From the NCBI RefSeq assembly GCF_964340395.1, contig NC_135553.1:25900449-25964448 (forward strand): a DNA stretch of 64,000 nucleotides, read 5' to 3'. The position numbers and the translations under genes are program-made. The notes beneath the pieces were generated by a model that was not told the DNA's origin, ran no database searches, and saw nothing but the letters and a program-made list of their open reading frames with translations. Below are positions 1 through 13,400 of this stretch, piece by piece. Every line of letters begins with the position of its first letter. Within the stretch, counting starts at the first letter, position 1. Origin of the DNA: Glandiceps talaboti (Eukaryota > Hemichordata > Enteropneusta > Spengelidae).

Positions 1-3000
1 TAGTTCCCCACTTTAGACTTTTGTCCCTCACTCTCGCGGTTTCGCCGCCCAGGGCGCACTACATCGTCTTTACAGAGGGACGAATGTCACGAAGTCTGGC
101 GGCTAGACGGGGATCAGTAGAGTACAACCGCAAATCAACTGCAGGTTCAAGCATAGGTATGTAACTTTGGCATTGATAGTACAAGTATGCCAAAAATGGA
201 GGTCGATTTCTACTCTCAGTTCAGGGTCACTTAAATAATACTTGCAATATAGCTTTGTAATTGTGTATGATGTCATTGTCACCTTGGAGTCAGTATAATT
301 ACTCCAAGTTGTCACGAAACCACTTGATCAACGAACTACCAGGGAAGGCGACGCATGTGCGTGTAGCAGCAAAATGTGCAATTTACCTCAGACCACTATC
401 ACCCGGGGCCGGGATACATAACTGTAAAAGTTGTGCTAAAAATGCCCGGCCCCTTTTAGTGACGTGAATAATAGTTTTTATCTGAAGGTCAACAATTCCG
501 TCGGCGCGCCGATGACCCTAGCCTAGTCTATCTCAGTATCTGCTCGACCTCGGATGTTCTTCCGATACAATACGACACACACCCGAATATCGCTATCGAG
601 GATGGAACATCCGAGGAAAACCCTCACTGTATCGGAAAGAAGGCCAGAACGTCTAGCAGCAAGACTACGTTGACCAATAAACGAGAATGATTTCGGTGTG
701 TGTGTGTGTGTGTGTGTGGGGGGGGGGGGGGTGAAGGAGGAGGAAGTGGGTATGGCAGCAAATTTTTTTCCCCATGAGGGCGGCCCGTTTTATTTTTCTG
801 TTTCTCATCTCCCGACCGACCCTAATTTGCAGCTCCGACATCAGAATAAAAAAACTTTTTTTTTTAAATTTCCAACCGACCCCTGAGTTCAACACAGCAA
901 GATTGTAAGGTTCGAACAAATATCAAACGTTCCTCATGCCCCATGGCGTCTACCCCCACCCACCACCTATGTTACGTCGGAGCAGCAAATTATGCTTAAA
1001 ATTGGTAAAAGTCATACTGCATTCCTCAAAAAAACCCCAATTTTTTAACCACTTTTTAGCTTTACATCGGTTGTATCACCGGGGAAATGACCGACTGACC
1101 GTAATGGTAGTGCGTTTCATGACCCATGACATGCATGACCTTAGAAGACGTTCTAGTTAGACGTTCTTTGTTCATTGCGCATGTGCAAGAAATGAAATTA
1201 TCATAGATTAACATAGCATAGGCTCAAGATGTTTGTTACAACTTACAAGCTTCAATTGTGTCATAAACACAGGTTTTAGGCATGGATGTTACAAAAATTG
1301 TACAAAATGACTCAAAAGGAGCAGTGATAGCTGATCATCGAAACAGTTTCAGCATTGGAATGTTTGAATGTAAATTTGTCGGTGTTGACACTATGCAACA
1401 AGGTTTTTCTATTGCCTATTGGCATTGCTAACATTAGTAACAACACTTACAAGTTACAGAAGACGCGTAATGTATACTGTACTGTAAGGTCAACCAAGAC
1501 TTGCATGGCATGTTATCGATGTTTACATTATTACTTTTATACAGTAAATCCCAAAGGAGTACTGAGTTCTAGAAATGTTTACATTTTTATCTGGAGGATT
1601 ATTTTGACAAGTTCACACTGAAGAAAATGTTTCATAGAAGTAATGATTTATATGAAAATTCCTCTAGCACAATGACAATCACGCAAGTGTTTCAAAAAGT
1701 GGCATACTAAAGTTCAAATTCGAAAACTTGAAAAAATTGCTAGCGATAGGACGAATGTATTAGTACTCCTGATAAAATCATACAGTAGTTCATGGCTACA
1801 GATACACCCATCAGGATGATAAGTATTCATCTTCTTACAAAGTTGCTTTACAGACTTGTCAACCTTGCTAAAATGAAGGAAAGAGACCTGTAACAAGGAA
1901 TTCAATAAAGAGAAGAGAAAAGAAGTTGTAGAGAGACTGACAGGACAGAAAGGACAGAGAATAGAACTGAGAAAATACAGATTTTTTTTCTCTTGCCCTC
2001 TTTTTTTTTATTTCGCCCGCCCGCCCTGCCTGACTATTCCACTGGAGATGAGAAACAACAAAAAGGTCACCCTCACTGTGACAGCAAATTCATTTTTCTA
2101 TTGTCAGTCCTGCATCAAATTATTTTTCCATATGCAGAAGCAATGCAAATTTTTTTTCTCGGTTCCCAATTTTGTAATGTGCAGTTCATAACTATACCTA
2201 CATGTCACTGGTTCACAACTAATTTGTTCTGTGTAAATAGCAATAAGTAGCAGTTAACAATCCATGCTTCTATTTAAGATAGATAGCTGGTAAAAAAAAC
2301 ATGAGGAGCTGACTGATCACTTGGCTGACTTTTAAACCAATCTATTATTACCAAACAAAATAATCAAGTTTGAACCAACCTTGGAAAATGCTTCCATTAA
2401 TTAACAAACTTGATCTAACAACCCACAGTTGGTTATATGGTAAACGCAATGTCATACACTTATTTAATATTGGCAGTGTTAGGAATCCCCTTCACATTAT
2501 TACTAATGGCCCTTTTCAGGGCCACAACATCCTCCAAAAAGAGAACTACCAAACCACTAAACTATAGTTTCAACAAGTAAAGTCTTGAGAATAATCTCCC
2601 GATAAGGATAGAAGAAAATTTTCGAGACAAAAACATGAAACACACCTTAAACACCTTGGTAAATTATAAATAAATCACAAATTCACAAAGTTAGTATTTG
2701 GATGTATCGTTATTAAGTATTTAAGAATGTGTATTAGGTTAGGGTCAGGGTTAGCTTTAATTTTCATTAAATTCACCACTGACAGCAGTTTTAACTGAAT
2801 CAATTAAACATTCTTAAGATAAAACATTGTTCTGAATGTAACTGTAGAAGCATTTTATGGTATTGGCTACATAAACAGAAACCATAAAACACATTGAAAA
2901 TAATGTACAATTTGTATTACAATGTAATATACTGCACAGTGAGTTATATTTGATTCTGCATGTTTTTGTTACATCATTTTACGCTGCAAAGTATAATACC

Positions 3001-3680
3001 ACACACAGGTACAATGTATATGTACTATAGGGAACGTTATCAGAAATTAGTTTACGCTATATTTGTCAAGGCTAATCTTTACTTGTATTAACTATATATG
3101 TAGTCTCCTATAGATTATGGTGTGTACTGATACCGTAACAAAATTACATGTTCCACTGATTCTAGATAAACATGTACAAAGAAAATAAAAATACCAAAAG
3201 TAGTGTATTTCTCTAAATAAATATCAATATTCAATTAAATGCATTTGGTATTGGTAGTCACTTTAGTAAGACCTATAAAATGATATGGCAAAAATATACA
3301 GGGTGTGTGTGTTTGTTTGCTGGGGGGTTCATGTTCATTTAATCCCAAATCGCTTTTTCAGACCTAATGCACATTTTGCTGATCAGATGTTGTCACTTTC
3401 CTTTGAACCATCATCTCACAACTAGAGATGAAAGTAACATCCCCAGTCAGACTAGTAATTTGGACTTATAAATCATTCACAGGCAAAGATATATCTGGGA
3501 CACATCTCACATCTGGATATCACTGTTTGACAATAAACATTGAATGTAACCAAACATGTTCATCTTCTTGGTCAATCAAATGAATTGCAAAGGGTATAAG
3601 GCACAAGGGTTTTTTTTAGCATTGAGTGTATGGTCAGTCTTTGTCAATGGTCTTCATCAGAATTCCATAGTTACAGCTGA
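1..3680. other. Gene-poor flank with simple repeats
   Basis: I see no convincing coding exon here. The first 650 bases are more GC- and CpG-rich than the rest and could be a promoter or first-exon region of a gene outside the window, but nothing proves it. A GT run followed by a G run lies at about 696-731. Around 780-890 (reverse) and 1980-2080 there are fragments resembling the dispersed repeat seen at 16.5 and 27.3 kb. The remainder is AT-rich non-coding sequence. Confidence 0.5.
696..731. repeat. GT microsatellite followed by G tract
   Basis: Alternating GT passes directly into a run of more than ten G. Simple sequence, probably unstable in length. Confidence 0.9.
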
Positions 3681-3734
3681 CCACTAGGTGGCGGTATCAT
3701 CAGATGTAGATGTTCAGCCTTATAAATTAACAAT

Positions 3735-3895
3735 AATAATAATGTTGGGTTCTGATATAGCGCTTTCCCACACCATGCTCAAATCGCTTTACAATTATTA
3801 CCCCTGGCTCGGATCAGAATGGCACAACAGCCCTTTAGTCTTCCTCAACTCCCCAGGGAGCATACAATCCATTGCAGCCATTTAAGTGCATAGGA
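3735..3895. repeat. Probable dispersed short repeat upstream of the hydrolase gene
   Basis: The stretch reads TATAGCGCTTTCCCACACC, then CTCAAATCGCTTTACAA, then a CCC-rich part. The 'tatagcgc...gctcaaa.cgctttaca' layout is a widespread short repeat in marine invertebrate genomes as I remember it. I cannot confirm the family or find its ends here. Confidence 0.35.
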
Positions 3896-4418
3896 TTTAA
3901 GCCTTAGGTTGTTTGATGCACCCATCCCTGTTGATCTTGGGATAATTTGTAGCATGTGATGTTGAGCCTCCTACATCTTTCTCATGAAATTACATGGGGA
4001 TATATCAATAATGGAAATAGAGTCATAGTCAATGTTATTATTGCAGCTATGGGATGTGTTCAGCTACAACCGATGCTACATACAGTTTTGTCCCTCTGTG
4101 TTCATTATTCATACATCCCAGTATTTCCCCACATGATTTCCCAAGAAATATCAGGGAGGCTCAAAACTTTGAACTGCTTGAATGTTATAACGTATTTAAA
4201 TCAAATATTGAATACATGATATCAGTCAAGAGGAGCTGTTCCTCTTACAGTTGGATAGGGCTACCTTATTCGCCTGAGCATCTATAATAGATGACATGGA
4301 TAACCACAGCTACTCATTTGTAGTGTACATGATCCATTGCAGCTACTAGACGATTAACACACCACCATTTCATTTGTTCCCTACAGATTGTTGCACAGTT
4401 TGCACATCAACACATAAC

Positions 4419-5204
4419 ATGGCATGCAAAGGACCATGTAAACCTGGTGACATCAGAAAAGATGTTGTAACCAAGGGAGAGGTTGTGGAGATCAATTCTA
4501 ATGTAAAGGCATACCTTGCAAGACCATCTGGGCAACCAAAAGCAGCAGTACTGGTGATTAATGATATCTTTGGCTATGAGCTGCCAGCCAATCGTGTTAT
4601 TGCTGACAACCTTGCACAACATGGTTATACTGCCTTGCTTCCTGATCTCTTTAGGAATGATCCTTGGGATGTCAACATGTCACCAATGTCACCCTCATCT
4701 AACTTTCCGGATTGGCTGGCAAAACATAAACAAGACCGCGTTGATGGTGATATTGATGCGTCTCTGGAATACATCCACGATAAATTGGGAATTTCCATTG
4801 TTGGCGCAATTGGATTCTGTTGGGGTGGAAAACAGGTTGTATTGGCAAGTCGAAAGTCATCTGTCAGGTTCAAGGTTGCAGTTGGGTTTTATGCTGTAAG
4901 GCTTGATGTCAATGATGCCGTAGCAATGAAGACACCAACTATGTTGATCTTCGGTGAGCAAGACAGTTTAACTCCAATGCAAGGGATAGCTGAAATTGAA
5001 AAAGCTATGAAAGACTGTAATCGTCTGATTACTACTACTACTAGTGACGTCTCAAAGCTTGATGGTCCTGCAGTCAGAGTAAAAATCTTCAAAGATGTTG
5101 GACATGGCTTTGTTCATCGTGGTGACAGATCTGATCCCATTGTTGATGCCGCAGCTAATGAAGCTATTGATGATATGTATGAGTGGTTGGAAAAATTCCA
5201 CTAG
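4419..5204 (+). CDS. Dienelactone hydrolase family protein (carboxymethylenebutenolidase-like)
   Basis: This gene encodes a 261-residue alpha/beta-hydrolase, close to the usual length of about 245 for animal CMBL proteins, a cytosolic family that cleaves cyclic esters and lactones. The catalytic triad is visible. The nucleophile is Cys134 in GFCWGG, where most hydrolases have Ser. The acid is Asp182 in FGEQDSLTP, and the base is His229 in VGHGFVHRG. The N-terminal beta-strand AVLVINDIFGYELP is also typical. I start at the ATG at 4419 (MACKGPCKPG), because a good 3' splice site (CCCTACAG) ends at 4386. The frame remains open upstream, but that part is probably intron. The first exon would then be 5' UTR lying further upstream, which I did not identify. 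The coding region is uninterrupted to TAG. The physiological substrate is unknown. Confidence 0.9.
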   Translation: MACKGPCKPGDIRKDVVTKGEVVEINSNVKAYLARPSGQPKAAVLVINDIFGYELPANRVIADNLAQHGYTALLPDLFRNDPWDVNMSPMSPSSNFPDWLAKHKQDRVDGDIDASLEYIHDKLGISIVGAIGFCWGGKQVVLASRKSSVRFKVAVGFYAVRLDVNDAVAMKTPTMLIFGEQDSLTPMQGIAEIEKAMKDCNRLITTTTSDVSKLDGPAVRVKIFKDVGHGFVHRGDRSDPIVDAAANEAIDDMYEWLEKFH

Positions 5205-5720
5205 GTGACTTTTTGTTATTAGTTAGTAAGTCTCTACAATTATTGAGTAAAGTATGGATGAAAGTGAATCAATTTAGACTTTTTGTGTTTTGTCTGTACA
5301 TTTTGTAGTTCAAATTGATTGCGAGTGGATTTCTTTTGGACTCTGTAGATTTTTTTCATGTCTTGAATTGTGATAACAAAAATAGATAAAGCAACAAATA
5401 AGTACAAAATAAATATATTAAAAATGTACTTATTCAGGCTACTTTTGTCCCTTCATTGGCTCACTATAGCACAAAAAGATGCAAAAATAAGTGCAAAATA
5501 AGTATACTTAAAGTGTACTACATGGGACTTTGTAGAATTTTTTTTCAATGTATTGACTTGAAATTGTCATGTCAAAAATAAGTATAAAATAAGTATATGT
5601 TTGTCATATTTCATCATAACAACCAAATGTATTTTGAATATACTTGAAATGTACTTGACACTGAAAGAGTATACTTTCAGTATAGAATGAGTATACTTTT
5701 TACCATTCCTCTCAAAACTG
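5205..5720 (+). repeat. 3' flank of the hydrolase gene with a duplicated segment of about 185 bp
   Basis: Two diverged copies of one segment can be aligned, one from about 5338 and one from about 5523. Each runs from 'ggactytgtaga' through a T-run to 'aaataagtayaaaataa'. A third fragment of the 'aaaataagt' core lies near 5485. AATAAA occurs near 5410 and could serve as a polyadenylation signal. Confidence 0.5.
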
Positions 5721-6429
5721 TTTTAAATAAACGATCTAGCAATCAAAATAGCTCTGCTATTTTTTAATTTTTGTTAAATAAATAGTACAGAAGATGGACA
5801 AGGTTGTATTGTATTGTATTAACATTTTCTAGAAACAGTTCAACTATGCTACAATTCAGAATAACCATAGTAGTTTGCCATTCATAATATCACTTATAAA
5901 CCTGGTCAAAATCATTCCAACAAAATATAATTTTAATATATCCCATCATAATTAGCTTATGGCTTCAAAAGTACTGAAAATTGTACTGAGTACTGAAAAT
6001 TGTTCATTACTATGGTTGTCATTCCTTAAAGTAGAATACATTATTTTTCCAGCCAAAGGGGTGTACCTGATGTCAAATTACCAAAACCATAGCGCCAATG
6101 GCATTGTAGTACAACTATATACTTGATGTGTTATTTGTTTAAAATTCAAATGAGAATTGGATGTCTCAAAAAACTCAACTCAAAATGTTTCCAAAAGGTG
6201 CGACTAATGTTTTGAAATTTTTTTTCACTAAAAAATAGAAAATGACTCATATCAGCTTAGCATGCAAAACCTCTTGAAAATATAATGTACCAACCCAGAC
6301 ATTGTTCAGACTTCATGATCACCTCGCAAAAACTGCATTACTACACCTCTGTAATGTCACATATTTGAAAGAGGGTATACTTCAATTGTACTGATTACCA
6401 CTTTCAACTTACATGTACATGTATGTATG

Positions 6430-6498
6430 ATTTTTACCTCCCGTAAGGGTACGGGAGGTATTAAAAGGGGGATGTATGTCTGTCTGTCCGTCTGTGTA

Positions 6499-6531
<33 letters not shown>

Positions 6532-7400
6532 TGTCTGTCTGTGTCATCATTTTCTTAAAAACGTCTGGTTCAGTTATAATGTTTGGGGTAATGGTTAGAC
6601 CTGATAAGTTTTTGAGCGAGATCTGTTTATGTTAATTAGGGAAATTTGCATATCAATGAAATTAACTAATTAAGCAATACCTTAAGACTGCATACTTCAA
6701 TTTCAATATAATTTCGTACATTCATTAAACATAACAACATACATTTGTCCTATAAATTTTGTTGATGTATAATTTGTTAATGAATAATTTGCATAATTAA
6801 TTATTTTGGTAATTAGGCTATATCTTAAGAATGCATACTACAATTTCAATATAATTTAGTACATACGTTAACCACAAAAAAAACCCCGCATATGTCCTAT
6901 CAAGTTTGTTTATATACCTTAGTGTTAATGAATAATTTGCATAATTAATGATTTTCGGTAATTAGGATACTAGTATATCATAAATGCATACTTGAATTTC
7001 AATATAATTTAGTACATAACAAAGCCGATATGTCCTATAAAATTTGTTGATATAGCTTACAGTTTTAATGAAAAATTTGCATAATTAATGATTTTAGGTA
7101 ACTAGGCTGTATCTTAATAATGCAAGCTTCAAATTTCGTATAATATGGTACATATATCAACCATAATAATATGCACCTGTCCTATGAAGTTTGTTGCTAC
7201 AACCTTTACCTATAATGAGTATTTTGAATAATGAATGATATTCAGTAATTAAGCAGTATCATGAACTCTTCAAATTTCATATAATTTGGCACATACATTA
7301 ACCTAAGAAAGCACGCTTGTCCCAAAAAAAAGGCCTATTACCGGTACCATAGTTTTTTTAGTTTAATGAGTTATTTGCATAATTAGTGCTTCCCTTTAAA
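6430..7400 (+). mobile_element. Helentron/pearl-like non-autonomous element
   Basis: The left end is a short hairpin (CCTCCCGTA, AGGG, TACGGGAGG; about 6438-6459). Next come CTGT/CCGT tetranucleotides and a GT run (6478-6531). After that are about five decayed tandem copies of a 140-150 bp unit. Each copy carries 'aatttgcataattaat', 'taattaggctatatctta', 'tttcaatataattt.gtaca' and 'tgtcctat.aagtttgttg'. The unit anchor recurs at about 6643, 6786, 6934, 7074, 7221 and 7372. A hairpin, a CTGT microsatellite and tandem core repeats together recall the pearl/HINE class of Helentron-derived elements; that assignment is inference. A shorter relative lies at 41.2 kb in the same orientation. Confidence 0.55.
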
Positions 7401-10400
7401 TCTGGTTGGTAATAAAATAGCACTGCATAACTTTCTGTAATCATGTAAAGAACCATAATAGTGCACTTACATGTGTACTACCAATGACATTAAAGATAGC
7501 AGAGATTAACCTCTTACTGTGAAAGTGTTTCATTGTGTGGTCACTCTAAAGTTGGATACGCAATGCTTGAATATACATTCAATCTACCATGTGTTTCACT
7601 TTCTTGTAACAGTGAGAGTGTGCATGCTGCAACTGTAACCAAACTACAGTGCTGACACTCAGGGAAGCAATGGTGGTGTGCTTTATCTTCATTGTATTTG
7701 TGGTCCATTCAATATTATCACTGAACTTGATACGCAACTAATCCACACTGCATGATCATCCTCTAAAGGCTGTAAATGATACATAAACAAGTCTTTATTG
7801 AAGACATACTACCCAACATTTCAACTTAGTTATTCATATTCTGAATTTTTTACACAAATATGGCTGCCAATAGGTCATTGCAAAGGTCATACGATGAAGT
7901 AATGTGCACATGTTCACTACACATAGTCTATAACGATACATCCAGAACATTTCTTCTTGCCCATTTGAAATGATCTGCACACTACACAATTTGAATGTAA
8001 AAATAAAATTTGACTGCAATTGATGCGACCACACTGATAAGTCTTGAATAAGTAACTAATCTTTGTGATGACGTTAACGAGAATGTCAGGTTGACTGGCA
8101 TGAGGGTGGGTACACTTGTATAGTAATTACCAATTTTGATCTCTTACCAAATTGCACTCTCATTAGTTTTGGATCTTGTTAAAACACAACTACAGGTATT
8201 TATATTTATCTATCCGTGCATATCAACAAGGTTTTTGTCTTTTATTCAAGATTTATGGTAACTATTACACAACTCCTTAAGCATACCAGTGTGATGCAGT
8301 CTGATTACAATCTGATGTAGTGGTTGGCTCAGTCTATTACTTTCATTTTTGTTTGTATCATTGTTTGTATTACATGTTTGTTTTTTGTTGTCACCTATAT
8401 GTCTGACTGACTCTCATTACAGATAATCCTCAAATTAGACTATACAATTTCTCCATTATAATAACCAATCATGGCAATGAGAACGTGTCTTACTCCTCCA
8501 GTGTAACTGTGTAAGGCGGGCTTTGATGATTGGTTACACATACCTGCGAGATTTGAATGTTACAAGTATGCGAATTGGTCAGATGTAGGGATGTGAACAA
8601 GACTGAAAATGTGAACATGTATTACAAGGGACAAGTCAAGTAAAGTATGAGGGTAACAGCAGAGGAAAAGGCCGACCACTACATTGGATTATTATCGTAC
8701 TGCAGTGTAACTGAAGGTGACAAAAGTCAGCTGGGTGAGCTAGTAATATCTTTCAATTCCACTCAAAATTGTATTACAGATACTTGGAATAGGTATCCTT
8801 GTTCTATTCTAAGCTCTTAGAAGTTGAGTTTTATTACAATAGATCATGTGATGTAATGTTTATATTTCACAGTCTTGTAAAAATACCCCATAAGACAGCC
8901 TTATATATATCCCCAATTTTGCATTGACCATGTATTACCCATGACATTGCAAGTATCGTCGTCTACCACACTACACTTTGTAGATTAAATGATGCTGTCA
9001 TCTCTGTCCTGACATCCCTATCGACACTAAGTATACCAAAGAATAGAAATTACAAAATACACAGACTTGGTTGTCTTCAACCAAATATATCCAATCCTAC
9101 CGTGATAAAATTTACATCTTGTATTCCTGTACAATTTTACAAGTTAATAGTTACTTACATGTGTTATTGTTTATTTGTCAATTGCTGATAGTAAATAATG
9201 ATAAACTTGGATTCAAGAATAATGTCATGTATTCATATTTGAATTCATTAAAATGTATCCTTAATTCAGCCTGAGTTAGTAAAGTCACATTTAAAAGTTA
9301 TTCCATCATGCATGCTGTCCCAGATATGAATTTGAAAACTGTTTTGGTATATTTTTAATGACATTAGTGTAGAATGCACCTTGGAAATAAATTCTATAAA
9401 CTTTTCCTGTTATTTCATTCAAGAAAACTTAAACCTATTCTCTGATAAAACGGTACAAAGCTGTGAAATGGAGGTTAACATATCAAAATTTAGTCAGTTT
9501 AGAATCCAATGTGGCAACCACATATGTTATCTCTGTGGAAAAATAAGAGATTGATGACATCCTTGATAAGAAGATGGCTAACCCCAGATTTCTCTTATAA
9601 TTTTAAAAAGACCAGGACGACTTTTATATGGTTAAGTTTGGAGAGGAAGAACTTAGATTTTTAGGGAATTTCATCTCTGAGGCACATTCTACCTTACGTT
9701 AACCCTCAAAAATGTAATGAAATCAGTTGTCTTAGGTACCGAGTTAAAAAAGTTAAGTAGTTAGTAAATCCCATGCAATTAAAGTCTTTGAGAGCCTGCC
9801 TTCCCAAATATTTAAGTGTCCCGGGCCATTACCTGGATATTCATTCAAAGAATTCTTATACAAGAAGAAACTGCCATGTTTCTGATTTTCTACAAGTAAT
9901 TTTTTGTGATGCACCAACCCTCCATTCAATAATTGTATCATGTTTTGTATATCAACATACAACAGCGTATTTGTTAGTTCCCCAAGTATTTTACTAAAGC
10001 TTGGTAGAAGGTATGGAAATCTGCAAGTTCTCACAAGTTTTGAAACTGAATGAATCTTTGCAGTTTTCTTTATCAGACCATAATTATTGATTTGATCAAT
10101 TCTATCTGAGATAAATGAAACATACTGGGTATTCGAAAACATAAAAACCTGCAAGCTTGGTGATAAAGAAATGCATCGCATCATGAATATCAGAAACATT
10201 GAAAATTCAAAATTAGTGCTGACCTTCCCTTTGTTCTTACAATGGTTAAAACAAATATAAACGCTGTTAGGACCAAATAGTGTAGAGACATGGTAAAGTA
10301 GAATATTCATGGTCCAAAAGGTTATTAAAAGCAGATCTTTAGGCCATAAACCCTTCTCTGGTCTTCAAACTCTAATATTAGTATGAGAAGGTACACATTC

Positions 10401-10490
10401 CACTTTATCATATCCATTCCCCTGTTCTCCCTTCATCATCACCAAAAATTACCCCTAAAATCTGTAAAGTATAAAACATTATTTAAAAAC
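7401..10490. other. Intergenic stretch between hydrolase and CANT1
   Basis: AT-rich sequence without family-recognisable exons. It includes the probable 3' UTR or downstream flank of CANT1 at its right end. A 185-codon open frame on the minus strand (9753-10310) has no recognisable domain, and I do not call it a gene. Confidence 0.5.
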
Positions 10491-10494
10491 ATTG

Positions 10495-13400
10495 TCAAAT
10501 GAATTCTATCCCTTCATATTTCATACCGTCAGCTATTTTTGTTTCTGGTAAAAGAATTTGTCCATGTATATTAAAGACATAGATGTAACTAGCTATTTTG
10601 CCAGCATCTTCTTCAGTTTTAAGAGCAGCAATTACTGTATCGTCTGTTCCTGGTACAAATTTAAAAGATGAAAACCCATGTGTGGGATTTAAGGCACCAA
10701 TGCGGTGAGTAGAACAACTTGCAAAATTCTCATCACACATTATGATGAGATTTGTAGCACGATGCTCGTCAGCCTTTTCATCGTATTTTTCGGTGCTGGC
10801 ACGCCGTGGTAGGAAAAACCATTGTTTATGAACATCACTCCATGTACCAGCCTCATGGATCATATACCCTGTGTGGGAATCAGAAATAAAATGTAAACAT
10901 CAAGAGTGCTACATGTAACTTTGACTCATACAGTAATGTGGTCTTCAATATCGTGACTTTGTCAGTATTCTCCCCAGAAAAGAATAAGAGCGCCATGAGA
11001 ACTTTCACAATACAACATACACTGAATATAACATACAATCTAATACTCAGCAGGCACAAAGCACATACATACAGAACGTGCGCTATTCACTCACTGAGGA
11101 TTTGAACACATAAAATATAATATAATGTCTGTACTATCTCCTCCGAAACGCCCCCTAGTGGTTAACCAGGCATCCGGGTTAAAGACGTTCCCTGTTTTGA
11201 TTCAGGTTTGGTTCATGATTAACATAAAATTTACATAATCATGGTGGACAGCCTAACAGCTGTTGACACACAATCATGCATGTGACTTTTTACTGTCTAG
11301 GGATAGACCTGAAGTAAACTGAATATTCTTTACTGAGGCTATAAACAGTGTATACATGAGTTATGTCAATGAACGACGTAATGCATGTTTTACAAATGAC
11401 CTTAGGCCTGCCTGTCGATATGTCGGTCATCCATGGTTTGCATTACGTACGTGTAGTAGACACTCGTGAATAATTCATAGAAATGAAAGACTGGTGGGTT
11501 AGAACAGTGTTTAATTCTATTAATGTTTAATTCTATTAATTTCAGCGGCAACAATACTATTAAAGATAAATTACAAAAAAGTCTAGACAACTGTTGACAG
11601 TCTACCTATGCATGTACAACTAAAACAGGTACTACTGGTACTGTTTGATTTTACAATGGTTGACAACTTCCCTTGTAATTAATCTGTGGTCACAAGAAAG
11701 GATTAACTTTCTAATAAAGCAGAGTGTACATATAGTTGTGCCTTACCTGGCCACTCATACCCTGAAGCCTTCCTCATCATATTATAGTTCGGCACCCAGT
11801 TTAAATGATGAACAGCTCCATCTATAGTTATAGCTTTCACCCACTGTGGATTCAAGTTGACTAATTCACCTGTAACTGTGGTCCATTCTTTGCCTAGTCC
11901 ACCAACTACCAATACCTGGTCCTTAACAAGCATCCATTCCCCTTTAAAACCTGGTGAGGCAAACAAGAAATAATATACTATTACTGTAAAGCCATGTACC
12001 TGTACTGAAGTAGCCATGATGATATCAATAAGATAAACGTTTCACCAATAAGGTACATGTAGTCATTTGACTATAATGCAATTTACAAGGAAGCTATGTT
12101 TCACGATCAGGTACAATGTAAAACCATGTACATGTACCAACTGAACAAGTACTTCATAACAGACACATTCACCCTCAAATACTTTACTTCAATTTGATTG
12201 AATGGAGACATGAATTAAAAGAAATTGGTGGTAAGGCCAAATAACAAAAGTTGTGTGCTTCCGGTTACCCAACCCCCATCTAGTATTTCGCGCTGACCCT
12301 AAATTTTTTTTATTCGAGAAAAATAATAAGAAAATCGCAAAAACTGTAAAGTTTCGCAAGAAATAGTGGATGTAGAAACAGACATCAACTGAAAAAAACA
12401 ATATAAATATGTTCTTCCAATCTGTAATGGCTGTACATCTGATAGGAAGAAACCAATAACACTATATAGAAAACAACAGAAAACATAACTACCTGAATTA
12501 GACATTCATATATGAAAAAAAAATTTAAAAATAAAATAAAAAATCTACCTACCCCCACCTATTTTAAAATTGAATGTAATTGGAACCACACATTTTTTTT
12601 ACGCCTAACAAATAAATACTAGTATACCATGCACGAGTCAAGTTCAACATAAAATATGGAATTTATACGCTGGTCATTCTATGTCATGACAACGTATGTC
12701 TACATTTGTAGTCACTGGTTTTGCTGTTTGAAATATGAGTCAAAATGTACAAATGACTATTCCTTTCTCTTCAATTTCATTTTTACTGAAATAAAACCTG
12801 CCTTAGAAAGCTTATAAAAAGCCCTAACCTAAAGCATGACAAATCCGTACTGAACAATAGTATGGTTCACAATGGTATGGTTCGGCACAGCTTAGATCTT
12901 ATTTTCTGAATAAGCTATGTGCACATATGGTCTCAGATTATTGTACTTTATGATATTTATTTAGGATTGAGCTAAGTGTTAAACAATATATTGGTGACAT
13001 GCGGCACACACAGTGACACATATGGACTTTTTTATGCTAAATAACATAATATAGGCCAGTACATGATGTAGCATCCAATTTTTACTCAGTCTCTGCAGTG
13101 GTTTTGTTAATGTTGGTAAACCTCAGTAAAGGGAAAGGACAATATGGTAAAACTGACAAAGTTTCCAATATACTGTATCATAATATTTATGGGGAAACTC
13201 ACGTAAAATGACTGGGGAACTTAGGTAGAATATACCAGCTTACCATTCTTAACATAAAAAAAAACATTAAAAAAACGCCCTGCTCTGTACCCTCTTTGCA
13301 CAGATTTCACCCTTCATCTTCCCTTTTTTTGTTTCTTTCCAATGGAAAAAAAAATAGAGAATAGCTACATAAATATCACCACTGAACTGTCTGTGATTCA

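Noticed and set aside
9753-10310. 185-codon minus-strand frame downstream of CANT1
   Set aside because: It has no recognisable domain or splice context, and CANT1 already ends at 10495. It is most likely 3' UTR or chance in AT-rich DNA.
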